Assembly (NCBI RefSeq): GCF_014982725.1
Contig: NZ_JADCJZ010000002.1
Coordinates: 186,001-250,000 of the forward strand
Source of the DNA: Thermophilibacter gallinarum
Lineage (GTDB): Bacteria > Actinomycetota > Coriobacteriia > Coriobacteriales > Atopobiaceae
DNA: 64,000 nucleotides
Reading direction: 5' to 3'
Under the pieces are notes generated by a model, which had not been told where the DNA came from, ran no database searches, and saw only the letters and a list, made by a program, of their open reading frames with translations. Shown one piece after another: positions 51,052 to 59,890 of the stretch; positions within the stretch are counted from its first letter, which is position 1; every line of letters begins with the position of its first letter. A program made the position numbers and the translations under genes.

Positions 51052-52485
51052 TCAGCTCTTGTCCTTAAACACCAGCATCCCGCTGTAGTCAGTGTCGCGC
51101 GGGCGGCGACGGTCGGGGTCGCGGAAGAAGTCCCCCGCGAGCCGGCGAATCACGGGCGAAAGGGCGATCAGCGCGATGAGATTCGGGATCGCCATGAGGC
51201 CGTTGAAGCAGTCGGCGAACTCCCACACCACGTCGAGGTTGGTCACGCAGCCCGCGAACACCATGGCGACGTAGGCGACCTGGTAGACGCGCACGGCCAC
51301 GCGCTGGGCACGGCTCTTGCGGAAGAGGTACTCGACGCACTTCTCGCCGTAGTAGTACCACGCGATGAGCGTGGCAAACGCAAAGAGCATGAGGCCCACG
51401 GTCACGATGTACTGGCCGCCGGGGATGCTCTGCCCAAAGGCCGCCGAGCTCATGGCGCCCTCGGACATCATGGGGTCGGCGTGCCACAGTCCCGAGGTGA
51501 TGATCACGAGGCCCGTGATCGTGCACATGACGATGGTGTCGAAGAACACCTCGAACGTGCCCCACAGACCCTGGCGGGCGGGGTGGTCGGTGTCGGCTGA
51601 GGCGTGCGCGATGGGCGCCGAGCCCATGCCCGCCTCGTGGGTGAACACGCCGCGCGACATGCCCACGCGGCACGCGTACATGACCGTGGCGCCCAAAAAT
51701 CCGCCCGTGGCCGCCGTGCCGGTGAAGGCGTCGCGGAAGATCTGGGCGATCGCGGCGGGGATCTCGCCGGCGTTGACCACGAGCACCGCCGCGGCGCCGA
51801 GCAGGTAGAAGATGGCCGCGAAGGGCACGAGCTTCTCGGTGATCTGAGCGATGCGGGTGATGCCGCCGATGAGGACCAGGCCCGCGAGCAGCGCCACGGC
51901 GGCGCCGATGACGGGCAGCGGCACCCCGAAGGTGGCGTTCACGCTGCCGGCGAGCGAGTTGGCCTGCACGCTCGCGCCGATGCCGAAGGACGCCAGGAAG
52001 CCGAAGGCGGCGAACAGCATGGCGAGCCAGCCAAGCCCCAGGCCGCGGGAGATGTAGTACATGGGGCCGCCCACGATCTCGCCGCGCTCGTTGCGCGTGC
52101 GGTACGCCACCGACAGCGTGACCTCACAGAACTTGATGACCATGCCGGCCAGCGCGGAGAGCCACAGCCAGAAGATCGAGCCCGGGCCGCCCGTGGCCAC
52201 CGCGAGCGCCACGCCCACGATGTTGCCGGTGCCGAGCGTCGCCGCGAGCGCGGTGCACACCGCCTGGAAGGGCGAGATGGTGCCCTCCCCCGCCTCCGAC
52301 GGGTCGGGGCGCTGGAAGAGCGTCTTGGTGGTGTAGCGCATGACCACGTTGAAGCGTGAGAACACGACGCCGCGGGTGACGAAGAGCAAAAACACGCCGG
52401 TCCCGAGCATCAGCACGACCATGGGGACGCCCCACAGCACGTTGTCGTTCAGGGCAGTGATGGCGGACATGAAGAAGTCAAACAT
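51052..52485 (-). CDS. Sodium:alanine symporter, AGCS family
   Basis: A 477-residue membrane protein with about eleven helices that would import alanine or glycine with sodium ions. The family pattern is clear: an N-terminal NDNVLWGVPMVVLMLGTGVF helix, ALAATLGTGNIVGVALAVA, and GGPMYYISRGLGLGWLAMLF, then PGGQYIVTVGLMLFAFATLI near the C-terminus. The ATG at 52485 has GAGAGGCC upstream. A cluster of palindromes lies in the upstream region at 52617-52714. Confidence 0.93.
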   Translation of the reverse strand: MFDFFMSAITALNDNVLWGVPMVVLMLGTGVFLLFVTRGVVFSRFNVVMRYTTKTLFQRPDPSEAGEGTISPFQAVCTALAATLGTGNIVGVALAVATGGPGSIFWLWLSALAGMVIKFCEVTLSVAYRTRNERGEIVGGPMYYISRGLGLGWLAMLFAAFGFLASFGIGASVQANSLAGSVNATFGVPLPVIGAAVALLAGLVLIGGITRIAQITEKLVPFAAIFYLLGAAAVLVVNAGEIPAAIAQIFRDAFTGTAATGGFLGATVMYACRVGMSRGVFTHEAGMGSAPIAHASADTDHPARQGLWGTFEVFFDTIVMCTITGLVIITSGLWHADPMMSEGAMSSAAFGQSIPGGQYIVTVGLMLFAFATLIAWYYYGEKCVEYLFRKSRAQRVAVRVYQVAYVAMVFAGCVTNLDVVWEFADCFNGLMAIPNLIALIALSPVIRRLAGDFFRDPDRRRPRDTDYSGMLVFKDKS

Positions 52486-52616
52486 GGAGGGCCTCTCGAC
52501 GGGGCGCGGGCAGTTTCAGCTACACAAAGGGTAACTTTGCCCTACCCGTGTTTCCGTAGCGTGACGGGAGCGTTGATTGATGGGCAGCGCTTGAAGCGCC
52601 GCGTTCTTCTCGGCTG

Positions 52617-52714
52617 CAAGATTATTCTCCGCAGAATAATTCTCAGCAGAATAATCTTGGCCTCCGCGCCGATAGGCGTTTTACCGCCACTGGCGGTAAA
52701 GATTTGGCGGTAAA
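52617..52714. promoter_or_regulatory. Operator-like palindromes upstream of alanine symporter
   Basis: Two repeat sets lie 130-230 bases upstream of the symporter. The first pairs 52617-52628 with 52648-52659 (12 bp, arms ending ATTATTCT/AGAATAAT) around a further AGAATAATTCT palindrome at 52633-52643. The second is the palindrome TTTACCGCCA-C-TGGCGGTAAA (52680-52700) followed by a third TGGCGGTAAA at 52705-52714. Repeats of this kind usually bind dimeric regulators. No gene lies in 52486-53086. Confidence 0.6.
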
Positions 52715-52979
52715 GTCGCGAGCGTCGCGAACGCCTGGCCCTCGCTGTCCACAAGCGCTTCTTCCAGCAAGCCGTTTTAACGGCGACTATGCCGTTCGCT
52801 GTCCCCGACACCCATTGTGCGGACGCGCGACGCAACGATTTGCACCCAAGGCAACTTGTCTACCGGTGACACACGAAACCCGACCGTCTGTCGATAGAGA
52901 TTCGAACCATATGTCCTTCTCAACTGTCTTGAGCTGGGAACGCAGCTACGTGGAAGACAACTGCAAGACAAGGCCTACC

Positions 52980-53022
52980 GCCTCCGTGCTAGGGTCTTAC
53001 CCCTCAATGGAGGCACGGAGGC
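52980..53022 (+). promoter_or_regulatory. Small leader hairpin before hypothetical gene
   Basis: GCCTCCGTGC (52980-52989) pairs with GCACGGAGGC (53013-53022), with a smaller AGGG/CCCT pairing in the loop. It lies about 65 bases before the start of the next gene and could be a leader structure; no known riboswitch is recognised. Confidence 0.35.
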
Positions 53023-53086
53023 TTCATGAGGAACTACCTCAAGAGCTTGAACGCGAGCGCGCTACACTTGAAGAGAAAGGAACGAC

Positions 53087-53386
53087 ATGGTTGGAGGACT
53101 CGTCATGGACGTCTCGTCGGCGCAGGCAGCAGCAAAGAGAGCGGTTGAGATTCTCGTGGAGCTCATCCCTGAGGCCAGATACGCGGCGCTCGAGGGCATC
53201 GAGTTGAGCGAGGACGAAACCAGCTGGCGCGTCGTTGTTGGTTACGTCCTCGGAAGCGACCTTCCGGCAACGGCCCTTGCAGGACTCACTACAAGCCCAA
53301 AGTCACTGCGCACCTATAAGACGCTCATCCTCGACAGAGCTACGCTCGAGCTCAAGAGGATGGAGCTCTACCATGAGCCGGCGTAA
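53087..53386 (+). CDS. Small conserved-looking hypothetical protein
   Basis: A 99-residue protein starting MVGGLVMDVSSAQAAAKRAV, with a mixed alpha/beta pattern (EETSWRVVVGYV-like strand) and an acidic/basic C-terminal helix. No family is recognised. AAAGGAA five bases before ATG 53087 supports the start. It ends before the palindromic terminator at 53422-53447 and marks the right edge of the accessory insert. Confidence 0.55.
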   Translation: MVGGLVMDVSSAQAAAKRAVEILVELIPEARYAALEGIELSEDETSWRVVVGYVLGSDLPATALAGLTTSPKSLRTYKTLILDRATLELKRMELYHEPA

Positions 53387-53421
53387 AGTTGCGTCTGGCA
53401 CCAATATCTTGCAATCGGGGC

Positions 53422-53447
53422 AAGCCCGCACTCATGAGTGCGGGCTT
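53422..53447. terminator. Perfect 26-bp palindrome terminator
   Basis: A 26-bp perfect palindrome with the core CACTCATGAGTG and arms ending AAGCCCG/CGGGCTT. The same 12-bp core recurs at about 53530-53541 in a weaker stem (53525-53546). It follows the small plus-strand gene and the xdh operon converges from the other side, so it may terminate both. Confidence 0.7.
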
Positions 53448-53628
53448 AGTTGACAGGTTATGGGCAGGAGTGCGGGCCCCTTCTTGGGTTCTGTGCGGGA
53501 GTGTCGACTGGAAACGCGGCAGGAGCCGACACTCATGAGTGCCGGCACGTAGAGAGCCGAGAAGAACGAGGGCCCGCCGGGCATGGCAAACCGGCGGGCC
53601 TCTGCAAGGGATGTGCGAGGAAGCGGAG

Positions 53629-56403
53629 CTACTTCTCGCGCGAGTAGTACGTGTGCTTGAGCGGGAGCTCGGTCTGGAGCTCGCCGGTGAGGGCGCGGTA
53701 GGCGTTCTGGACCGCAGGCGCGGTGGGGATCGTGGCGATCTCTCCGATGCCCTTGGCGCCGTAGCCCACGTCCAGCAGCTCGTCCTTCTCGACGTAGATG
53801 GCGTTGATGTAGGGAATGTCCGGCGCGCGGAAGAGCCCGAGCGTACCGAACTTCACTTGCGGGACGCAATCCTCCAGATCAAAGCGCTCCGTGAGCGCGT
53901 AGCCCATGCCCATGAGCACGCCGCCCTCGATCTGGCCCTGGATGGCGATGGGGTTCACCACCTTGCCGGAGTCGTGCGCGGCGTGGACCTCGGTCACGCG
54001 GCCGTCGTCATCGAGAATCACGACGTGCGTGGCGTAGCCGTAGGCCACGTGGCTCTTGGGGTTGGGCACGTCCGCGCCGAGCTTGTCGGTCTTCTCGAGG
54101 TACTCGTAGGAGAACTCGCGGCCCTCGAGCGCGGCCAGCGCGGCCACGGGGTCGGCCGCGTGGTAGCCGGCGCCCGGGCCCACGTAGGGCGTGCCGTCGG
54201 CGTACTCGACCACAAAGCCGTCGCCGTGGGCCACCACGGGCTCGGTGCCGGTCTCGGTCCCCTCCTCCACCGCGAGCATGGCGTCGCGCAGCAGGAACGC
54301 CGCGCCGCGCACGGCCTCGCCGGTGATGAGGGTCTGGCGCGACCCGGAGGTGGTTCCGGAGTCGGGCGCGTTCTCGGTGGAGCACTCGCCGTTCACGATG
54401 TTGGCGAGCGGAAGTCCGGTGGCCTCGGCGACGTCCTGCAGGAAGACGGTGTTGCAGCCCTGGCCGATGTCGGAGGTGGCGGAGTAGACCACGGCACAGC
54501 CGTCCTCCACGCGGATCTTGCAGCGGCCGGCGTCGGGCAGGCCCACGCCCACGCCCGCGTTCTTCATCGCGCACGCGAGGCCGGCGTGGCCGGGGTGCGC
54601 CTCGTAGACGTCCTTGACCGCGAGCAGGGTCTCCTTGAGGGCGGTGGAGCGGTCGGCGATCTGGCCGTTGGGCAGGACCTTGCCCGGCTCGATGGCGTTC
54701 CTGTACCGGATCTCCCACGGGGAGATGCCCATCTCGTCGGCGAGAAGGTCGATCAGGCTCTCGAGCGCAAACTCGCTCTGGCACACGCCGAAGCCGCGGA
54801 ACGCGCCGGCGGGCGGGTTGTTGGTGTACCAGCCGTAGCCGCGGATGTCCGTATTCTGGTAGCAGTACGGGCCCACGGAGTGCGTGCAGGCGCGCTCGAG
54901 GACCGGGCCGCAGAGGGACGCATAGGCGCCGGTGTCGAAGTTGATCTCGCAGTCCAGGCCCACGAAGGTGCCGTCCTCGTCGCAGCCGAGGGTGAACGTG
55001 CCCTCCATGTAGTGGCGCTTGGGGTGGAAGTTGATGGACTCCTGGCGCGTGAGGCGCACCTTGACGGGACGATTCACCGCGAGCGCGGCGAGCGCGGCCA
55101 GGTGCTGCACGGAGACGTCCTCCTTGCCGCCAAAGCCGCCGCCCACGAGCATGGTCTCCACGACCACCTTCTCGGGCGTGGCGTCCCAGCCCAGCATGTG
55201 GGCGATCTCCTTGCGGGAGTCGTAGGCGCCCTGGTCGGACGAGCACACCTTGACGCCGCCTTTGTACGGGAAGGCGACGGCGCACTCGGGCTCGAGGAAG
55301 GCATGCTCGGTGAACGGCGTCTTGAAGGTGCGCGTCACCTTGTGCGCGGCGCCGGCGAGCGCGGCGGCAGCGTCGCCGCGGACCACGTGGCGCTGCTGGC
55401 AGATGTTGTTCTCGGGCGTGACCCAGTTGCCAAAGGCGAGGTAGGGCTTGTGGAGCACGGGCGCGTCCTCCGCGCGGGCCTCCTCGATGGAGCGCACGGG
55501 CTCGAGCACCTCGTACTCCACCTTGACGGCCTTCTTGGCCTTCTCGAGCGTGGCGGCGTTCTCGGCCACGACGAGCGCGATGGCATCGCCCACGCAGTGG
55601 GTGACGTCACCCTCGGCCGTCATGACATCCCAGTCGTAGAGCAGGTGGCCGACGGCGTTCACGGGAACGTCGGCGGCCGTGAGCACGGCGAGGACGCCCG
55701 GCATGGCGCGGGCCTTCTCGGCGTCGATCTTGACCACGCGGGCGCGCGGGTACTTGGAGCGCACGGCGCTGGCGTAGGTCAGGTCGGGGAAGTCGCGCTC
55801 GTCGATGTCGTCGGGGTACTTGCCGTAGCCGAGCACCTTGCGGCGCACGTCCACGCGGAAGGCGCGCTTGCCCACGCCGTAGTCGTCACCGCGCTCGAGC
55901 TCCGGGTCGATGCTCTTCTCGCCCCGCAGGATCGCGGCGGCGAGCAGGATGCCCTCGATGATCTTCTTGTAGCCGGTGCAGCGGCAGACGTTGCCGCGGA
56001 TGGCCACCTTGACCTGGTCCTCGGTGGGGTCGGGAACCTTGTGGATGAGGGCCGCGCCCGCCATGACCATGCCGGGGATGCAAAATCCGCACTGGACGGC
56101 TCCCACGGCGCCGAAGGCGTAGACGAAGGCCTCCTGCTCCTCGTGGGGCAGGCCCTCCACGGTCACGATGCTGCGACCTGCGGCCAGGCGCGTGGTGAGG
56201 ACGCACGCCTTGGTGGCGCGGTCGTCCACGAGCACGGTGCAGGTGCCGCACGCGCCCTCGGAGCAGCCGTCCTTGACGGAGGTGAGCTTGAGGTCGTCGC
56301 GCAGGTAGCGAAGGAGCGGCTTGTCACAAGCGACGACCTGCTCCTCGCCGTTGACGGTAAAGCGGTACTCGGCGGGTGCCTTGACGGCGGTTCCAGCTGC
56401 CAT
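53629..56403 (-). CDS. Molybdenum hydroxylase, fused 2Fe-2S and Mo subunits (xanthine dehydrogenase type)
   Basis: A 924-residue enzyme that would hydroxylate a purine such as xanthine or hypoxanthine. Residues 1-160 carry two [2Fe-2S] clusters: Cys47, Cys52, Cys55, Cys67 and then Cys105, Cys108, Cys140, Cys142. The rest is the molybdopterin part, with VGGGFGGKEDVS, AFRGFGVCQSEFALES and the C-terminal GIGEIATIPTAPAVQNAY bearing the catalytic Glu. There is no FAD domain in the chain or in the neighbouring genes. The context with YqeB, YqeC and YedF suggests a labile selenium-containing cofactor. Start ATG 56403 has GGAGGAG upstream. Confidence 0.93.
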   Translation of the reverse strand: MAAGTAVKAPAEYRFTVNGEEQVVACDKPLLRYLRDDLKLTSVKDGCSEGACGTCTVLVDDRATKACVLTTRLAAGRSIVTVEGLPHEEQEAFVYAFGAVGAVQCGFCIPGMVMAGAALIHKVPDPTEDQVKVAIRGNVCRCTGYKKIIEGILLAAAILRGEKSIDPELERGDDYGVGKRAFRVDVRRKVLGYGKYPDDIDERDFPDLTYASAVRSKYPRARVVKIDAEKARAMPGVLAVLTAADVPVNAVGHLLYDWDVMTAEGDVTHCVGDAIALVVAENAATLEKAKKAVKVEYEVLEPVRSIEEARAEDAPVLHKPYLAFGNWVTPENNICQQRHVVRGDAAAALAGAAHKVTRTFKTPFTEHAFLEPECAVAFPYKGGVKVCSSDQGAYDSRKEIAHMLGWDATPEKVVVETMLVGGGFGGKEDVSVQHLAALAALAVNRPVKVRLTRQESINFHPKRHYMEGTFTLGCDEDGTFVGLDCEINFDTGAYASLCGPVLERACTHSVGPYCYQNTDIRGYGWYTNNPPAGAFRGFGVCQSEFALESLIDLLADEMGISPWEIRYRNAIEPGKVLPNGQIADRSTALKETLLAVKDVYEAHPGHAGLACAMKNAGVGVGLPDAGRCKIRVEDGCAVVYSATSDIGQGCNTVFLQDVAEATGLPLANIVNGECSTENAPDSGTTSGSRQTLITGEAVRGAAFLLRDAMLAVEEGTETGTEPVVAHGDGFVVEYADGTPYVGPGAGYHAADPVAALAALEGREFSYEYLEKTDKLGADVPNPKSHVAYGYATHVVILDDDGRVTEVHAAHDSGKVVNPIAIQGQIEGGVLMGMGYALTERFDLEDCVPQVKFGTLGLFRAPDIPYINAIYVEKDELLDVGYGAKGIGEIATIPTAPAVQNAYRALTGELQTELPLKHTYYSREK

Positions 56404-56414
56404 GGTCTCCTCCC

Positions 56415-56627
56415 CTACTGGGCCGGGGCGTAGATGCCCAGCGTGTCGTGGATGACGCCCTTGCGGCACTTGGTGGCGCACATGCCGCACGCGATGCAGA
56501 GCGCGTAGTCGATCCGGGCCTGCTTGTCCTCCACGCGCATGGCGCCGGTGGGGCACGCGCGCTCGCAGAGGCGGCAGCCTATGCAGCCCTCGTCGGCGAC
56601 CCAGATGCGCTTGAGCTCGTCGTCCAT
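56415..56627 (-). CDS. Small two-cluster ferredoxin
   Basis: A 70-residue ferredoxin with two CxxCxxCxxxCP-type motifs (CIGCRLCERACP and CIACGMCATKCR), predicted to hold two [4Fe-4S] clusters. It precedes the Mo hydroxylase gene by 11 bases and would carry electrons between that enzyme and YgfK. The hydroxylase lacks its own flavin subunit, which makes this link more likely. ATG 56627 is followed by a clear reading frame and preceded by GGGGAGAG. Confidence 0.9.
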   Translation of the reverse strand: MDDELKRIWVADEGCIGCRLCERACPTGAMRVEDKQARIDYALCIACGMCATKCRKGVIHDTLGIYAPAQ

Positions 56628-56642
56628 GTCTCTCCCCTCGTT

Positions 56643-56737
56643 GCGTGCAAAGGGGACAGTCACTTTTGCACGCACCCAGATTCCGAACCCGGCGAGTCCA
56701 TGCGCGGCGTGCAAAAGTGACTGTCCCCTTTGCACGC
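56643..56737. repeat. Perfect 31-bp inverted repeat hairpin
   Basis: The arms 56643-56673 and 56707-56737 are perfectly complementary over 31 bp, with a 33-nt loop. The arm contains CAAAGGGGACAGTCACTTTTG, related to the AAAAGGGG palindromes elsewhere in the purine operons. It fills the 120-bp gap between ygfK and the ferredoxin gene and may be an RNA stability or processing element or a partial terminator. Confidence 0.85.
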
Positions 56738-56747
56738 CGCGGGTTGG

Positions 56748-59744
56748 CTACTTGGCCAGCAGGTAGGCGTAGTCGTCGCGGACGGCGCAGATGGTGAGGC
56801 GCACGTCCTCGGGCAGGCCGCAGGCGGCGTCGTTCACGTCGTAGGTGCCGTCGGAACCGGCCAGGCGCACGCGGAACGTGCCGTCCGGCAGCGCCAGGAA
56901 ACCGCGGTTCTCGCTCGCGTCCATGTCCTCGGCGCTCCAGAAGAGCGTGAGCTTGTCCTTGTACGGACGGCCGCTCCACGGGCAGAAGACGGCGCAGTTG
57001 CCGCACTCGTTGCACATGCCGTCCACGTGGACGACCTGCTGCTGCGCGAGACCCGGCACCTTGATGGCCACGTTCGCGCGGTTGGGGCAGACGTCGCAGC
57101 AGACCTCGCAGACGGTGGCGCAGCCCAGGCAGCGGCTGGAGGTGCAGCCGGGCACGTCGAGGCAGATGTCGCCCTTGCGCGCCATGATGGCGTCGAGCTT
57201 GTCGGCGCGGACGTTCTGGGCGGCGTAGGCGTTGAAGTCCACGCCGGCCAGGTCGCGGGCAACGGCCTGCGCGTCGGCGATGGCCTCCACGAAGGTGGCC
57301 GGACCGCGACGGCAGTCGCCGGCGGCCCAGACGTGGTCCACGCCCGTGGCGGTGCCGGCCGGGCGGCCGCGGCGGTCAACCTCGACCCCCGCGCCCTCGT
57401 AGAGCCCGCGCTCGATCTGCTCGCCCACGGCGCAGATCACGGCCGTGGCCGGGACGTCCACGGTGTCGCCCGTGGGCTCGGGGCGGCGGCGTCCGGACTC
57501 GTCCGGCTCGCCGAGGCGCATGACCTCGCAGGCCAGCATGCCGTTGGCCACGCCGATCGGGGCGAGAAGCTCGCAGAGCTCCACGCCCTCCTCGAGTGCC
57601 AGCTGCAGCTCCTCCTCGTCCGCCGGCATCTCCTTCTTGGTACGGCGGTAGACGATGCGCACGTTCTGCACGCCCTCGGCGCGCTTGGCCACGCGCGCGG
57701 CGTCCATGGCGGTGTTGCCGGCGCCCACGATCACGACGTCGGTGCCCAGCTCCATGGGCTCGCCGGCCTTGGCGGCGGCCAGGAACTCCAGGACGTCGAT
57801 CTCCTCGCCCATCTTGAGGCCCACCTTGCCCGGCGCCCACGCGCCGGTGGCCACCACGACGTCCGTGAAGCCCTCGTCGAGGAGCTGCTGGACGCTCGTG
57901 ACCTCGCGCCCCATCTGGACCTGCGCGCCAAAGGCGAGGCAGAGGGCCACGTCCTTGTCGATGTCGTCGTGGGAGATACGGAACTCGGGAATGACGTGGC
58001 GCGCCACGCCGCCGAGCTTGTCGGTGCGCTCGATTATGGTGACCTTGGCGCCCGCGCGCGTGAGGAAGAACGCGGTCGCCAGGCCCGCCGGACCGCCGCC
58101 CACGACCGCCACGTTCTTATCGGCCGCAGAAGCCAGACGAGTTGGACCGGCGGCGCGGAGCTTCTTCACGACCTCGTCGAAGCCGCCGCGCGCGGCTGCC
58201 AGCTTGGACTCGCGGATGCGCGCGCCCTCGGGCTCGTAGAAGCTGCGCTCGCACTTGGCGCCGCAGGGGTGCGGGCAGAGGTTGCCGGTGATGTGCGGCA
58301 GGGCGTTGCGCTCCACGATGATACGCAGGGCCTCGGCGAACTTGCCCTCGTCCACGCGGGAGAGATAGGCCGGGATGTCCTGCTGGATGGGGCAGCCGGA
58401 GCGGCACGGCGCCGTGAAGCAGCTCATGAGCGGGAGCTCGGCGTCGATCTTGTGCGGCTTGGCCGGCTTGATGGGCTTCTGGTAGTCCTTGCCGGACGCC
58501 ACGCGGGCGGCGAGCTCGGTCACGGCGTCAACGTCCACGACCTCGGCGCGCGGCGCGCCGGCGAGAAGACCGGCGATCTGGAAGAAGCGCTCGTAGCCGC
58601 CGGGCTTGAGGACGTTGGTGGCCATGGTGATCGGCCAGATGCCGGCCGCGTAGAGCTCACGGATGTTGCGGGCGTCGGCGCCGCCGGAGTAGGAGATGCG
58701 CAGCTTGCCGTCAAACTGGCGGGCGATGCGGCGCGCCAGCTCGATGGTGAGCGGGAAGAGCGAGCGGCCGGACATGTACATCTCCTCGCTCGGCAGCTCG
58801 CCGCGGGTCACGTCCACCGGGAACGTGTTGGTGAGCTTGACGCCAAACGCGAGGCCCTTCTCGGCGCAGAGCTTGATGAGGCGCTCGAACATGGGCACGG
58901 CATCGACCCACTGCAGGTCCTCGCGGAAGTGCGTGTCGTCGAAGACGATGTAGTCAAAGCCGAGCTCGTTCAGGCGCTCGCGCGCGAAGTCGTAGCCCAG
59001 GAGCGTAGGATTGCACTTGATGTAGGTGTTCACGCCCTTCTCGGTGATGAGGTAGGTGGCAATGCGCTCGATCTCGTCGGGCGGGCAGCCGTGGAGCGTG
59101 GACTCGGTGACAGAGTTGGAGACCTGCGGGGAGACGGTGTTGACGAAGTCGGCGTCGACGTTGTCAAAGCGGTCGAGGTTGGCGAGGGCCCAGTCGCGGC
59201 ACTCGGCCCAGACCTCGGTGCCGGAGGCGTCCTTCATGCCCTCGATGTACTTGTCGACCTTCTCGGACTTGATGCCCTCGAGGCTGTAGCCCACGGACAT
59301 GTTGAAGACGAAGCCGTCCGGGTCCCCCAGGCCGTACTCGCGGGCGATGAGCTTGCACGCCCACCAGGCCTTGACGTACTCGGCGAAGGCGTCGGGCACC
59401 GTGAGCTCGGTAGACCACTCGCAGTTGTAGCACTCGTCCTCGGCCACGATGCAGGGCTTGTTCACGCAGGCGGAGAGCTCCTCGCCGTCCATGACCTGCA
59501 CGGTCTTGAGCTCGAAGAAGCGCGAGCCCGCCACGTAGGAAGCGATGATGTTCTGCGCGAGCTGGGTGTTGGGGCCGGCGGCCGGGCCAAAGGGGGTCTC
59601 GATCTTCTCGGCAAAGATCGCCTCGGCGCCGCCCTCGTGGACGTAGGCCTTGCGCACGCCGAAGATGGCGCCTTGGGTCTCGTGCTCGGTCAGGACCCAG
59701 TCCATGACCTGCGCGAACGGAATCGGCCTCATGACGTCGCTCAT
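56748..59744 (-). CDS. ygfK: YgfK, putative selenate reductase-like flavoprotein
   Basis: A 998-residue multidomain iron-sulfur flavoprotein. Residues about 1-430 form a TIM barrel like dihydroorotate or dihydropyrimidine dehydrogenase. A Cys-rich segment CFTAPCRSGCPIQQDIP follows, then an FAD/NAD(P)-binding part with VAVVGGGPAGLATAFFLTRAG and VVIVGAGNTAMDAARVAKRA. The C-terminus holds CLGCATVCEVCCDVCP and CNECGNCAVFCPW clusters. It is a standard member of this purine cluster and was named for a proposed selenate reductase role. Here it is the likely electron partner of the hydroxylase through the adjacent ferredoxin. Confidence 0.94.
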   Translation of the reverse strand: MSDVMRPIPFAQVMDWVLTEHETQGAIFGVRKAYVHEGGAEAIFAEKIETPFGPAAGPNTQLAQNIIASYVAGSRFFELKTVQVMDGEELSACVNKPCIVAEDECYNCEWSTELTVPDAFAEYVKAWWACKLIAREYGLGDPDGFVFNMSVGYSLEGIKSEKVDKYIEGMKDASGTEVWAECRDWALANLDRFDNVDADFVNTVSPQVSNSVTESTLHGCPPDEIERIATYLITEKGVNTYIKCNPTLLGYDFARERLNELGFDYIVFDDTHFREDLQWVDAVPMFERLIKLCAEKGLAFGVKLTNTFPVDVTRGELPSEEMYMSGRSLFPLTIELARRIARQFDGKLRISYSGGADARNIRELYAAGIWPITMATNVLKPGGYERFFQIAGLLAGAPRAEVVDVDAVTELAARVASGKDYQKPIKPAKPHKIDAELPLMSCFTAPCRSGCPIQQDIPAYLSRVDEGKFAEALRIIVERNALPHITGNLCPHPCGAKCERSFYEPEGARIRESKLAAARGGFDEVVKKLRAAGPTRLASAADKNVAVVGGGPAGLATAFFLTRAGAKVTIIERTDKLGGVARHVIPEFRISHDDIDKDVALCLAFGAQVQMGREVTSVQQLLDEGFTDVVVATGAWAPGKVGLKMGEEIDVLEFLAAAKAGEPMELGTDVVIVGAGNTAMDAARVAKRAEGVQNVRIVYRRTKKEMPADEEELQLALEEGVELCELLAPIGVANGMLACEVMRLGEPDESGRRRPEPTGDTVDVPATAVICAVGEQIERGLYEGAGVEVDRRGRPAGTATGVDHVWAAGDCRRGPATFVEAIADAQAVARDLAGVDFNAYAAQNVRADKLDAIMARKGDICLDVPGCTSSRCLGCATVCEVCCDVCPNRANVAIKVPGLAQQQVVHVDGMCNECGNCAVFCPWSGRPYKDKLTLFWSAEDMDASENRGFLALPDGTFRVRLAGSDGTYDVNDAACGLPEDVRLTICAVRDDYAYLLAK

Positions 59745-59765
59745 TGTTGCTCCTCTCCGTGATCC

Positions 59766-59786
59766 AAAAGGGGACAGACCCCTTTT
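59766..59786. repeat. AAAAGGGG-N5-CCCCTTTT palindrome
   Basis: A perfect copy with loop ACAGA, flanked by TGATCC and GGATCA, in the gap 59745-59890 between ssnA and ygfK. See the copy at 30083-30103 for the family. Confidence 0.8.
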
Positions 59787-59890
59787 GGATCATGTGGCCC
59801 GCCGGCGAGACCGCGCGCCGGCGAAAGGTGACGGTCGGCCCCGCGGAGGCCGAGTGGGGCCGGGCGCCCCTCGCGCCCGACCAACGGTTC

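Noticed and set aside
53629-56403. In-frame selenocysteine codon in the Mo hydroxylase
   Set aside because: The frame has no internal TGA; selenium, if used, would be a labile cofactor ligand as suggested by YqeB, YqeC and YedF.
53629-57015. Extended N-terminus for the Mo hydroxylase
   Set aside because: The part upstream of 56403 overlaps the ferredoxin and the 31-bp repeat in another frame; the [2Fe-2S] domain start fits ATG 56403.
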